Source of the DNA: Hydrogenophaga sp. 2FB
GTDB lineage: Bacteria; Pseudomonadota; Gammaproteobacteria; Burkholderiales; Burkholderiaceae_C
Length of the DNA: 64,000 nucleotides
Direction: 5' to 3'
Assembly (NCBI RefSeq): GCF_005503365.1
Contig: NZ_SCML01000032.1
Location: 1-64,000, forward strand
A program made the translations under genes and the position numbers. Below are positions 1 to 8,039 of this stretch, in pieces. The notes under the pieces were generated by a model. It made no database searches. It saw only the letters and a program-made list of their open reading frames with translations, and was not told the DNA's origin. Every line of letters begins with the position of its first letter. The stretch's first letter is position 1.

Positions 1-13
1 ATTAAAGTAATTC

Positions 14-32
14 CATAGGTCATACTCCTATG
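14..32. promoter_or_regulatory. Short dyad upstream of the first promoter
   Basis: A 6-bp inverted repeat (CATAGG / CCTATG) separated by 7 bases lies just upstream of a good -35 box at 43-48. It has operator-like size and position, but no regulator can be named. A second dyad, ACGAGGGC / GCCCTCGT with a 4-base spacer, is at 83-102 in the presumed leader. Confidence 0.3.
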
Positions 33-42
33 TATGTTTATG

Positions 43-71
43 TTGACTTGGAAAAAGAATGGGAATATTCT
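43..71 (+). promoter_or_regulatory. Candidate sigma70 promoter for the oxidoreductase/TauD pair
   Basis: TTGACT at 43-48 and TATTCT at 66-71 with a 17-base spacer form a plausible sigma70 promoter. It lies about 110 bases ahead of the start codon at 180. Transcription would begin near 78, just before the dyad at 83-102, which could act as an operator or leader hairpin. Confidence 0.5.
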
Positions 72-179
72 TGCGGCCACGAACGAGGGCAGCAGCCCTC
101 GTGGACGGGAACAACAAGGCTTTGGCCGAAGGGTGAACCCGTCGAAGTGGGGCAACACATCAAAGCAAAGGAACAAGCA

Positions 180-1151
180 ATGAAAGCAGTTCGCGTAGAA
201 CCGAGCCCGCAGGGCGGCAAGGTCGAGTGGCAGGAGGTCGCGACTCCTGTGGCAAAGGCTGGCCAAGTGCTAGTCAGGGTGCGTGCGGCCGGTGTGAACC
301 GCGGGGACATCAACCGGGTGCGTGAAGCACGCTCGGGCGCGGCCTTCACGGCAGGCATCGAATTCGCTGGCGAAATCGCCGCAGTGGGGCCGCAGGTGAC
401 GGGCTGGTCCGAAGGTGAGCGCGTCATGGGTCATGCGAGGGGCAGCCAGGCGGAGTATGTGCTGTGCGATCCGCTGGCCATGATGCGTGTGCCCGATGGC
501 CTCTCCTGGGCGGAGGCGGCGGCGTTTCCCAATGTGTTCATCACCGCGCACGATGCGGTGGTCACCAACGGCAAGGTGCGTGCGGGCGAATCGGTGTTGA
601 TCAACGGTGCCTCAGGCGGAGTCGCCGTGGCGGCCATCCAGATCGCCTCGCTGCTGGGCGCCTCGCCGGTGATCGCCTCGTCGCGCTCGGCGGCCAAGCT
701 CGATCGCTTGGCGCGGTTCGGTGTCGATGTGGGCGTCAACGCATCGAATGAATCCCAAGTGGATGCGGTCATGGCCGCCACCTCCAACCGCGGGGTTGAC
801 CTCATTGTCGACACCGTAGGCGGAACGGTCTTTCAGGCGAATATGGAAAGCCTCGCGGTCAAAGGCCGTCTGGTTCATATTGCCCGTCTTGGCTCGGCCA
901 AGGCCGAAATCGATCTCGGCACGCTTTGGCTCAAGCGCTTGCAGTTGATCGGGGTGACGTTCCGAACCCGCACCGAGGAAGAACGCCTGGAGTGCATCCA
1001 GGCATGCGCGCGCGACATGCTGCCGTTCCTGCAGGCCGGCAAGGTCCAGCTGCCCATCGACCGGACCTTCTCCATCGCAGCGGTGGTGGAGGCGCAGGCC
1101 TGGATGCAGCGCGATCAGCACATCGGCAAGATCATCCTTCTCGTCGATTGA
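180..1151 (+). CDS. Zinc-independent quinone oxidoreductase-like MDR alcohol dehydrogenase
   Basis: 323-residue medium-chain dehydrogenase/reductase of the NADPH:quinone reductase type. It has an N-terminal GroES-like fold with VRAAGVNRGDI, a Rossmann segment with GESVLINGASGGVAVAAIQIA around residues 140-160, and a C-terminal IGKIIL ending. The cysteine-rich structural zinc loop of true alcohol dehydrogenases is absent, which fits the zinc-independent quinone reductase branch. An upstream in-frame ATG at 30 is rejected because the extension resembles no family member and would overlap the promoter; AAAGGAAC sits 6-12 bases before 180. The next gene, a dioxygenase, follows after 14 bases with its own GGAG site, so the two probably form an operon. 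The substrate is unknown. Confidence 0.85.
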   Translation: MKAVRVEPSPQGGKVEWQEVATPVAKAGQVLVRVRAAGVNRGDINRVREARSGAAFTAGIEFAGEIAAVGPQVTGWSEGERVMGHARGSQAEYVLCDPLAMMRVPDGLSWAEAAAFPNVFITAHDAVVTNGKVRAGESVLINGASGGVAVAAIQIASLLGASPVIASSRSAAKLDRLARFGVDVGVNASNESQVDAVMAATSNRGVDLIVDTVGGTVFQANMESLAVKGRLVHIARLGSAKAEIDLGTLWLKRLQLIGVTFRTRTEEERLECIQACARDMLPFLQAGKVQLPIDRTFSIAAVVEAQAWMQRDQHIGKIILLVD

Positions 1152-1165
1152 AAAAGGAGCCACTC

Positions 1166-1960
1166 ATGAGCATACAGATCACACCGTTGACGGGTTCGGT
1201 TGGGGCGTCAGTTGAGGGCGTCAATCTGAACGAGCCGATCGACAAGCCCACTTTTGACGTGCTGCATCGCGCCTTTCTCGAGCACGGCGTCCTGGTCTAT
1301 CGCAAGCAGTATCTGCAGCCCGCGGCTCACGTGGCGTTCGCTGGGCTGTGGGGAAATCCGGCGCAAAACAACCCCCTGTCGCCCAGCGTGCCAGGTTTCC
1401 CGGGACTCATCCAGGTCACGAAGATTCCCAAGGAAACTGCCTCCACCGAAGCCTGGCACTCCGACTCCATCTACACGCCAGTGCCGCCCAAGATTTCCAT
1501 CTTGTCGGCCGTCGTGGTGCCGCGCGGCGGCGACACCATGTGGTGCAACCAGTACCAGTCCTATGACCGCCTGTCTCCGACCCTGCAGCAAATGATCCAG
1601 GGCCTGCGCGCGCGTTTCGAAGGACTGCGTCTGGCCAGAATGCGCGGCGCCGGAGAGGTGCCTTCGGCAGTTCACCCTATTGTGCGCACGCATCCTGAGA
1701 CCGGTCGAAAAGCTCTCTACGTCGGCCACCCCGATACTGCACATTCCATCGAAGGAATGACCCTGGCCGAGAGTCGCCCGCTACTGGACTTTCTCTACGA
1801 ACACTCCACCACCCCGGACAACGTCTACCGCCATATGTGGCAGCAGGGCGACGTCGTCATGTGGGACAACCGCTGCACCATGCACTATGCCGTGCATGAC
1901 TACGGCGAGGCCGAGCGTGTGCTCAATCGCATCACCCTCGAAGGCGACACCCCCCGCTGA
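1166..1960 (+). CDS. TauD/TfdA family Fe(II)/2-oxoglutarate-dependent dioxygenase
   Basis: 264-residue non-heme iron oxygenase. The facial triad is visible as H98-S-D100 (WHSDSIY) and H240 (CTMHYAVHDY), with R255 fifteen residues later as the expected 2-oxoglutarate ligand, the same spacing as in TauD. Members hydroxylate taurine, 2,4-D-like herbicides, alkyl sulfates and other acids, so the substrate cannot be assigned. AAAAAGGAGC precedes the ATG. Co-transcription with the upstream oxidoreductase and adjacency to a broken LysR gene suggest a small catabolic unit that has lost its regulator. Confidence 0.88.
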   Translation: MSIQITPLTGSVGASVEGVNLNEPIDKPTFDVLHRAFLEHGVLVYRKQYLQPAAHVAFAGLWGNPAQNNPLSPSVPGFPGLIQVTKIPKETASTEAWHSDSIYTPVPPKISILSAVVVPRGGDTMWCNQYQSYDRLSPTLQQMIQGLRARFEGLRLARMRGAGEVPSAVHPIVRTHPETGRKALYVGHPDTAHSIEGMTLAESRPLLDFLYEHSTTPDNVYRHMWQQGDVVMWDNRCTMHYAVHDYGEAERVLNRITLEGDTPR

Positions 1961-1991
1961 AACCTTGCTGCCTGCGTTTCCGAGGTCCTCG

Positions 1992-2423
1992 GTGCCGAAT
2001 TGCAAAGATCTTGATGTGGACGAACAGCCCGTGCAGGAGTCGGATGCCGTCTTCATCTCGACGTCCGACGCCAATCGTTATTGCATCAATCTCGCCCGGT
2101 TTGATCTGGTGTCGGTGCGTCTGGCCGTCCTGTGTGCCGATATGGGCTCACTGTCGGCCGCGGTCAAACGTTTGCATTGTTCGCTGTCCACGGGCAGCTA
2201 CCGGCTGAGTATGCTGGAAGACGCACTTGGTACTCAACTGTTCATGAGGGATCACCGAGGACTTCACCTGACGGATACTGGCTCATTGTTGGTTCATCAC
2301 TGCAGGGCCATCCTGGTTCACGTCGAGTTGATGAGTCAGCACGTCGCACCAGATCTTCGCCCCGTCGAAGATCTGGTGCGACGTCCGAAGGTCGAAGTGC
2401 CCCTAGATATGAAGCTTCAATAG
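1992..2423 (+). pseudogene. Truncated LysR-family regulator (N-terminal HTH only)
   Basis: From a possible GTG at 1992 the frame encodes a LysR-type winged helix-turn-helix: FDLVSVRLAVLCADMGSLSAAVKRL, then SYRLSMLEDALGTQLFMRDHRGLHLTDTG. Resemblance ends after about 85 residues of the domain, where a perfect palindrome at 2341-2384 begins. The frame stops at 2423, so the roughly 200-residue effector-binding domain is absent. It follows the dioxygenase in the same orientation and may once have controlled that pair. A functional HTH-only protein cannot be excluded, but decay is more likely given the transposase debris just downstream. Confidence 0.75.
2341..2384. repeat. Perfect 19-bp inverted repeat with 6-base loop
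   Basis: The left arm at 2341-2359 (starting ACGTCGCACC) is exactly complementary to the right arm at 2366-2384, with CCCCGT between. It falls where the LysR reading frame stops resembling its family. There is no T-run on either side, so a simple intrinsic terminator is unlikely. It could be a snap-back duplication made during the truncation, an element end or a protein site. Confidence 0.85.
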
Positions 2424-2436
2424 GTTGTATCCGGCC

Positions 2437-2508
2437 TTCGTCCGGATTGGGTTTGAGAGACTGGAAATCGCCAAACACCCAATCCACTCAGGACCCCAAC
2501 CGGACGAA
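2437..2508. repeat. Nested, mutually exclusive inverted repeats
   Basis: TTCGTCCGGATTGGG at 2437-2451 can pair with CCCAACCGGACGAA at 2495-2508 with one bulge. The internal stretch GGATTGGGT at 2444-2452 can instead pair with ACCCAATCC at 2477-2485. The two structures exclude each other. The block lies between the LysR remnant and the transposase remnant and could be part of a decayed element end; no function is established. Confidence 0.6.
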
Positions 2509-2517
2509 CTCCTATAG

Positions 2518-2850
2518 GCATGCTCGACTTACCTTCGCTCGCCGATTCGAGATGGTCAACAGATGACCTTGGCGAATCTGGATGCGCCTAGGCCGCTGCT
2601 GCCTAAGGAGTGACAGCGCAAACCGCCCTCAAGTGGCTAGGCCAGCATCTCTCAGGCGGCGAAGCCTCCCTGGCCGATGCGTCCTCTAGGCCGGCACGCT
2701 CAAGCAGTGCTATCGACTAGTTCAAGGCCTTACTCATAGTAGAACTACGCAAACGCCGCATGCTGCAGTCGCGAATTGCGCGCTACGTAGGCATCTCGAC
2801 GACCACCGTGAGCCGGGTATTGGCCCGTGCGGGGCTGCCTCAGATCATGG
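2518..2850 (+). mobile_element. Decayed IS481-family transposase, N-terminal remnant
   Basis: Read across frames, this stretch gives HARLTFARRFEMV, then AAA-stop-GVTAQTALKWLGQHLSGGEASLADASSRP, then after a TAG, LRKRRMLQSRIARYVGISTTTVSRVLARAGL. This matches the order of the double helix-turn-helix N-terminus of IS481-type transposases (RLT...R..MV, TVRKWL..., GLADRSSRP, ...TVSRIL.RAGL). At least two in-frame stops and a frameshift are present, and the DDE catalytic domain is missing. It is a fossil insertion directly upstream of the porin. Confidence 0.75.
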
Positions 2851-2987
2851 ACTGTGTTCGGGCGATAGGGTTTGAGATTTTTCGAAGGTTCGCACAAACC
2901 CTTGGAGGTCTGAAGGCATGCGCTACCTACGATTCGTCGGCTGCATTTGCAGCGTTCGTCAATCGCACAACCGTATGGATCCCGCAA

Positions 2988-4031
2988 ATGAAAAAATCAA
3001 TCTTGTTGCTATCGGCGTTCGGCGCAGCGTGTGCGGCCAACGCACAGACTTCGGTCACCCTGTACGGTGTCATTGATGTGGCCGTCACCCGTGGGAACGG
3101 ATCGGTGAGCGATCGAACCATGCTCGGCCGCGGCGCTCTGAGCCCCAACCGTTTCGGCTTACGTGGCAACGAAGATTTGGGCGGTGGTATGTCCGCCGGC
3201 TTTGCACTCGAAGCCGGCTACAACGCCGACGATGGAACGGGCGGTAGCACCAATACCAACAATCAGAACTCGGGCGTCGTATCGGGTGGATTGGTTTTTA
3301 GCCGTGCCTCTTACCTCCGACTGGGCGGGGCCTGGGGCGAAGTCCGGGCCGGACGTGACTATGTTCCACAGTACCTAAACTTTGGTATCGGCGATCCGCT
3401 CGGGTTGGTGGGTGCGGGCGCTGCCTTGAATTACACCAACATCATCACGGGGCCGACCAGTGCTCGTGCCTCCAACGGCCTCTTCTACTACTCCCCGAGC
3501 ATGCTTGGTGGTCTGGTGGTCAATCTGGCGCACTATCGTGGTGAGAACATGACTGGCATCCCGACCGAGGATGACGGCACCGGTAATGGCATTCGCCTGT
3601 CCTATCAGGCGGGAGCTTTTGTCGGCGGTGTGGGCTGGGGTCAGACTCACTACGCCGCGGGGGATGCCACGCAGCGCAACGTCGCAGCGTCCTACGATCT
3701 GGGCGGCGTCAAACTGATGGGGATGCTCAGCCGCGATCGTCTCGGCACCTTGCAGTCGCGCGGGGGCGTCTTCGGCGCGCATGCGAAAGTCGGTGCAGCG
3801 GGTTTGTTGCGCGCAGCCTACTCGACTCACCGCACCAACGCGGTGGGTACGCCCGAGTCGAAGAAGCTGGCACTGAGCTATGTGCACAGCTTCTCCAAAC
3901 GAACCGCGCTGTACACGACCGTCGCGCGCGTGAGCAATTCGGGTGGTGCTTCGGTGGCTCTCAACGGTGCCCGGACAGGCGCCAACCGCATCTCCACTGG
4001 ATGGGATGTGGGCATGCGACATAGCTTCTGA
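2988..4031 (+). CDS. Gram-negative general porin (outer membrane)
   Basis: 347-residue trimeric-porin family protein. A signal peptide MKKSILLLSAFGAACAANA is followed by the typical mature N-terminus QTSVTLYGVIDVAV, the conserved SRFGLRG-like segment (SPNRFGLRGNEDLGGGMSAGFALEAGY) and a barrel ending in GMRHSF with terminal Phe. Length fits the 16-strand betaproteobacterial porins. Translation could read from further upstream, but that extension is transposase debris, so the ATG at 2988 directly before the signal peptide is chosen; the ribosome site is weak. A perfect hairpin 15 bases after the stop probably terminates it. Confidence 0.9.
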   Translation: MKKSILLLSAFGAACAANAQTSVTLYGVIDVAVTRGNGSVSDRTMLGRGALSPNRFGLRGNEDLGGGMSAGFALEAGYNADDGTGGSTNTNNQNSGVVSGGLVFSRASYLRLGGAWGEVRAGRDYVPQYLNFGIGDPLGLVGAGAALNYTNIITGPTSARASNGLFYYSPSMLGGLVVNLAHYRGENMTGIPTEDDGTGNGIRLSYQAGAFVGGVGWGQTHYAAGDATQRNVAASYDLGGVKLMGMLSRDRLGTLQSRGGVFGAHAKVGAAGLLRAAYSTHRTNAVGTPESKKLALSYVHSFSKRTALYTTVARVSNSGGASVALNGARTGANRISTGWDVGMRHSF

Positions 4032-4045
4032 GGCAGCCTTCGCGT

Positions 4046-4072
4046 GGCGACATGGCTTCTTGCCATGTCGCC
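4046..4072 (+). terminator. Hairpin terminator after the porin
   Basis: GGCGACATGGC at 4046-4056 and GCCATGTCGCC at 4062-4072 form a perfect 11-bp stem with a TTCTT loop, 15 bases after the porin stop. The following bases are only moderately T-rich. Confidence 0.55.
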
Positions 4073-4281
4073 TGGATGCTTCCTTTGGCATTTCCTGGAT
4101 AGGCTCGTGCCATCTCTTGATCCGGGAGCGGGATCCGCTTAACAGTGGTGCATCGCTTGCACGCTATTAGTGGCTGCTACGCGTTGTGCACGATGTGTAG
4201 GTGTGGGGCAGGGCGTTGCGGTAGTTTTCAAACGGGTGTGATGCCAGCTCGCGCCAAGAAACGATAACAAGGAAAAGAACC

Positions 4282-5421
4282 ATGCAGATTGGCGTACCCG
4301 CTGAGACCATTGCGGGTGAGACCCGGGTGGCCGTCACGCCGGAAACGGCAAAAAAATACATCGCGCAGGGCCACACCGTGCGCGTGCAGTCGGGCGCCGG
4401 CGTTGCCGCCAGCGCGACCGACGCGGCCTACACGGCCGTCGGTGCAGAAATCACCGACGCCGCCGGCGCGCTCGGTTGCGACCTGGTGCTCAAGGTGCGC
4501 ACGCCCAGCGACAGCGAGCTCGCGCAGATGAAGTCGGGCGCGACCGTGGTCGGCATGCTCAACCCCTTCGACGCTTCGGGCCTGCAGCGCATGGCCAGCG
4601 CGGGGCTCACCGCCTTCGCACTCGAAGCCGCGCCGCGCACCACGCGCGCGCAGAGCATGGATGTGCTCTCGTCGCAAGCCAACATCGCCGGCTACAAGGC
4701 CGTGATGCTGGCCGCGCACCACTACCAGCGCTTCTTCCCCATGCTGATGACGGCGGCGGGCACGGTCAAGGCCGCACGTGTCGTGATCCTGGGCGTCGGC
4801 GTGGCCGGCCTGCAGGCCATTGCCACGGCCAAGCGCCTGGGCGCGGTGATCGAAGCGTCCGACGTGCGCCCGAGCGTGAAGGAACAGATCGAGTCCTTGG
4901 GCGGCAAGTTCATCGACGTGCCGTACGAGACCGCCGAAGAGAAAGAAGCGGCCGAAGGCGTGGGTGGTTATGCCCGCCCGATGCCCCCGAGCTGGCTGGA
5001 ACGCCAGAAGGTCGAGGTGGCCAAGCGCGTGGCCCAGGCCGATGTGGTGATCTCCACCGCGCTGATCCCCGGGCGTGCCGCGCCGGTGCTGATCACCGAA
5101 GACATGGTCAAGGCCATGAAACCGGGCAGCGTGATCGTGGACATTGCCGCGGGCAAAGGCGCAGACGGTGTGGGCGGCAACTGCCCGCTGTCCGAGGCCG
5201 ACAAGACCGTGGTGAAGCACGGGGTGACCATCGTGGGTGAAACCAACCTGGCGGCCATGGTGGGCGCCGATGCGTCCGCGCTGTACGCGCGCAACGTGCT
5301 GGACTTCCTCAAGCTCGTGCTGCCCAAAGACGCCACGGCGGTGCAGGTGGACATGGACGACGACATCGTTGCGGCCTGTCTGATGACGCAAAACGGCGAA
5401 CTCAAAAAAAGAATGCAGTGA
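4282..5421 (+). CDS. pntAA: NAD(P) transhydrogenase subunit alpha part 1
   Basis: 379-residue soluble NAD(H)-binding domain (dI) of the proton-translocating transhydrogenase, which uses the proton gradient to reduce NADP+ with NADH. The N-terminus MQIGVPAETIAGETRVAVTPE is diagnostic of the alanine dehydrogenase/PNT family. The Rossmann motif VVILGVGVAGLQAI and the GVGGYARPMP mobile loop are present. In this lineage the alpha subunit is split, so the membrane part is the separate next gene. ACAAGGAAAAGAACC supplies the ribosome site. The operon order pntAA-pntAB-pntB is intact. Confidence 0.95.
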   Translation: MQIGVPAETIAGETRVAVTPETAKKYIAQGHTVRVQSGAGVAASATDAAYTAVGAEITDAAGALGCDLVLKVRTPSDSELAQMKSGATVVGMLNPFDASGLQRMASAGLTAFALEAAPRTTRAQSMDVLSSQANIAGYKAVMLAAHHYQRFFPMLMTAAGTVKAARVVILGVGVAGLQAIATAKRLGAVIEASDVRPSVKEQIESLGGKFIDVPYETAEEKEAAEGVGGYARPMPPSWLERQKVEVAKRVAQADVVISTALIPGRAAPVLITEDMVKAMKPGSVIVDIAAGKGADGVGGNCPLSEADKTVVKHGVTIVGETNLAAMVGADASALYARNVLDFLKLVLPKDATAVQVDMDDDIVAACLMTQNGELKKRMQ

Positions 5422-5470
5422 ATTTGTAGGGCGGACCTTCAGTGCTGTCCCCAACCCATCAGGAAATCCC

Positions 5471-5797
5471 ATGGAAGCCGTATCCCCCACCGTTCTCAAC
5501 CTCATCATCTTCGTGCTGGCCATCTACGTGGGCTACCACGTGGTGTGGAACGTCACACCCGCGCTGCACACGCCGCTGATGGCCGTGACCAACGCCATCT
5601 CCGCCATCGTGATCGTCGGTGCCATGCTGGCCGCCGCGCTGACCGAGACGAACCTGGGCAAGACCATGGGCGTGCTGGCCGTGGCGCTGGCCGCGGTCAA
5701 CGTCTTCGGTGGCTTCCTCGTCACCCGGCGCATGCTGGAAATGTTCAAGAAGAAAGAACGCAAGGCACCCGCAGCGATTGAAGGGGCCGCGAAATGA
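5471..5797 (+). CDS. pntAB: NAD(P) transhydrogenase subunit alpha part 2
   Basis: 108-residue inner-membrane protein with three hydrophobic helices (about residues 6-24, 34-56 and 60-82) and a basic C-terminus. It is the small membrane portion (part of dII) of the split alpha subunit and helps form the proton channel with PntB. It follows pntAA by 49 bases and its stop overlaps the start of pntB by four bases (ATGA), indicating translational coupling. Confidence 0.93.
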   Translation: MEAVSPTVLNLIIFVLAIYVGYHVVWNVTPALHTPLMAVTNAISAIVIVGAMLAAALTETNLGKTMGVLAVALAAVNVFGGFLVTRRMLEMFKKKERKAPAAIEGAAK

Positions 5798-7218
5798 GCA
5801 TGAACCTCGTCACGCTGCTGTACCTCGTCGCCAGCGTCTGCTTCATCCAGGCCTTGAAGGGCCTGTCGCACCCGACCACTTCGATCCGGGGCAACATCTT
5901 CGGCATGACCGGCATGGCGATTGCCGTGTTGACCACCGCCGCGCTCATCATCGAACTCTCTGGCGGCAAAGCCCAGGGCATGACCTGGGTGCTCGGTGGC
6001 CTGGTCGTGGGTGGCGCCATCGGCGCCCTCATGGCCAACCGGGTCGAGATGACCAAGATGCCCGAACTGGTTGCCTTCATGCACAGCATGATCGGCCTGG
6101 CCGCGGTCTGCATCGCCGTGGCCGTGGTGGCCGAGCCCTGGGCGTTCGGCATCGTCGCCAACGGTGCGCCGATCCCGGGTGGCAACCGCATCGAACTCGC
6201 GCTGGGCGCCTTCATCGGCGCGGTCACTTTCTCTGGCTCGGTCATCGCCTTCGGCAAGCTCTCGGGCAAGTACAAGTTCCGCCTGTTCCAGGGCGCACCG
6301 GTGCAGTTCCCCGGCCAGCACAAGCTCAACCTGCTGCTGGGCCTGGCGGTGGTGTTCTTCTGCTTCGGCTTCTGGCACTCGCAGAGCTGGATGGACATCG
6401 TGCTGGTGATCGCGCTGGGCTTCATCCTGGGCGTGCTCATCATCATCCCCATCGGCGGCGCGGACATGCCGGTGGTGGTCTCCATGCTCAACAGCTACTC
6501 GGGCTGGGCGGCGGCGGGCATCGGCTTCAGCCTGAACAACTCCATGCTGATCATTGCCGGCTCGCTGGTGGGCTCGTCGGGCGCGATCCTGAGCTACATC
6601 ATGTGCAAGGCCATGAACCGCTCGTTCTTCAACGTGATCCTGGGCGGCTTCGGTGGTGAGACCGCGACCGCCGGCGGCGCCAAGGCCGAAGCGCGCCCGG
6701 TCAAGAGCGGCAGCGCGGACGACGCGGCCTTCGTGCTGGGCAACGCCGAGACCGTGGTGATCGTGCCCGGCTACGGCCTGGCGGTCGCCCGTGCGCAGCA
6801 CGCGGTGAAAGAGCTGGCGCACAAGCTGACCGAAAAGGGCATCACCGTGAAGTACGCGATCCACCCGGTGGCCGGGCGCATGCCGGGGCACATGAACGTG
6901 CTGCTGGCCGAGGCCGAGGTGCCGTACGACCAGGTGTTCGAGATGGAAGACATCAACGGCGAGTTCGGCCAGGCCGACGTGGCGATCATCCTGGGCGCCA
7001 ACGACGTGGTGAACCCCGCCGCCTTGCAAAAGGGCAGCACGATCTACGGCATGCCGATCCTGGAGGCTTACAAGGCCAAGACGGTGATCGTGAACAAGCG
7101 CTCCATGGCCGCGGGTTACGCCGGCCTGGACAACGAGCTGTTCTACATGAACAAGACCATGATGGTCTTCGGTGACGCCAAGAAGGTCGTCGAGGACATG
7201 ACCAAGGCCATCGAGTAA
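5794..7218 (+). CDS. pntB: NAD(P) transhydrogenase subunit beta
   Basis: 474-residue beta subunit. The N-terminal half carries about nine transmembrane helices (proton channel, dII). From about residue 300 the soluble NADP(H)-binding dIII domain follows, with VVIVPGYGLAVARAQHAV, HPVAGRMPGHMNVLLAEA and ILGANDVVNPAA motifs. Together with PntAA and PntAB it makes the membrane enzyme that supplies NADPH. It is the last gene of the operon, and the DNA after its stop is accessory. Confidence 0.95.
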   Translation: MSMNLVTLLYLVASVCFIQALKGLSHPTTSIRGNIFGMTGMAIAVLTTAALIIELSGGKAQGMTWVLGGLVVGGAIGALMANRVEMTKMPELVAFMHSMIGLAAVCIAVAVVAEPWAFGIVANGAPIPGGNRIELALGAFIGAVTFSGSVIAFGKLSGKYKFRLFQGAPVQFPGQHKLNLLLGLAVVFFCFGFWHSQSWMDIVLVIALGFILGVLIIIPIGGADMPVVVSMLNSYSGWAAAGIGFSLNNSMLIIAGSLVGSSGAILSYIMCKAMNRSFFNVILGGFGGETATAGGAKAEARPVKSGSADDAAFVLGNAETVVIVPGYGLAVARAQHAVKELAHKLTEKGITVKYAIHPVAGRMPGHMNVLLAEAEVPYDQVFEMEDINGEFGQADVAIILGANDVVNPAALQKGSTIYGMPILEAYKAKTVIVNKRSMAAGYAGLDNELFYMNKTMMVFGDAKKVVEDMTKAIE

Positions 7219-7281
7219 AAACTACAGCCACACTCCCCCTGCTACGGCCAGCGCCAAGAACGTCGCACCCCACGTGGCGGT

Positions 7282-7433
7282 TCATTTAAAGGATTGACCG
7301 TGGGCATTGTGGTGTGCGACGAACTGGTCGATGCGCTGCACAAGCTGCTTCACACCAGTGAACGAGCCACGACGGCAGGCCTTGTCGGTGATCAAGGCGA
7401 AGAAGCGCTCCACCTGATTGAGCCAGGAGCTGC
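7282..7433 (-). mobile_element. IS630-family transposase, C-terminal remnant
   Basis: The minus strand reads SWLNQVERFFALITDKACRRG followed by SFTGVKQLVQRIDQF and VAHHNAHGQSFK, matching the C-terminal end of IS630-type DDE transposases, where SWLNQVERWF and the following helix include the catalytic Glu. Only about 50 residues remain; resemblance starts abruptly at 7433 and the stop is at 7282. It abuts an unrelated gene fragment on the other strand, showing rearrangement. Confidence 0.75.
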
Positions 7434-7439
7434 AGGTCG

Positions 7440-7657
7440 GCCGGCCGCAGGACCTTTGGAAGGAGGACGAATGCAAGCGGTACACAGAGCGGCTTCGGGG
7501 GACGATGACAGCGCTGTTCGATCTAGCGCAGCAGGGCAAGATACGTCCGACGTCCTCCGCCTGCTATCCGTTAGAGGACTTCAGAACCGCGTTTGAAGCG
7601 GTGGAAAAACGTCAGTCGTTCGTATGCAACCAAGAAACCCGACGTAGCGTGCGCTAA
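7440..7657 (+). pseudogene. C-terminal fragment of an MDR/quinone oxidoreductase-like gene
   Basis: The plus frame reads PQDLWKEDECKRYTERLRGT followed by MTALFDLAQQGKIRPTSSACYPLEDFRTAFEAVEKRQ. This is the pattern of the last 60 residues of zinc-type or quinone-type dehydrogenases (LF.L...GKIRP.....YPLED...A...V..R). The usual GK.VL.. ending is replaced by an unrelated tail, and all upstream domains are missing. It joins directly to the IS630 remnant. It is a gene end left by rearrangement and probably not expressed. Confidence 0.55.
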
Positions 7658-7734
7658 GGCAGACAAGATATCGATGCGCTGCCGCAAGACGCCCTGCCTG
7701 AGGCCTTCCTCGCTCTTGGATCGGCCGCCCCGGA

Positions 7735-8035
7735 ACTGTAGAAATAGGCGGTTCCAAACACAGATCCATGGATGATCTCTGAGGAGATCGCATAAACACC
7801 TCCATAGGCACCGATTCGGGCTCCGCCAGCAGCGCGCACCTTCTCACCAATCAGGCGAATGCGGCTTGGAATATCAAGACTCGTCCACCACCCTTGTCTC
7901 TCGCCTGAAAATTCGGGGAACTCCTGATCCAATACGGGCTTGATCTTCTCTTGCGAACCAATCGCGATCATGAAGTCGCCGCTAAGAACCAGAATCCATC
8001 CGACGCTTGATGGCTTGTATGGCGGCTTGGAGCTG
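7735..8035 (-). pseudogene. Gene fragment with DUF5677-like helical motif
   Basis: On the minus strand an open frame covers SSVGWILVLSGDFMIAIGSQ through SLDIPSRIRLIGEKVRAAGG to GAYGGVYAISSEIIHGSVFG. An ATG exists at 7971, but protein-like sequence continues upstream of it to a stop near 8036 without a start. The Y-x(3)-S-x(2)-x-H-G pattern resembles DUF5677/HEPN-like proteins, a tentative likeness. The last 25 residues look random. It is best regarded as the middle of a lost gene. Confidence 0.4.
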
Positions 8036-8039
8036 CCCG

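Noticed and set aside
2132..2566. 144-codon plus frame across the LysR and IS481 remnants
   Set aside because: It changes between unrelated segments and only its last 15 residues resemble the transposase N-terminus; it is not a single gene.
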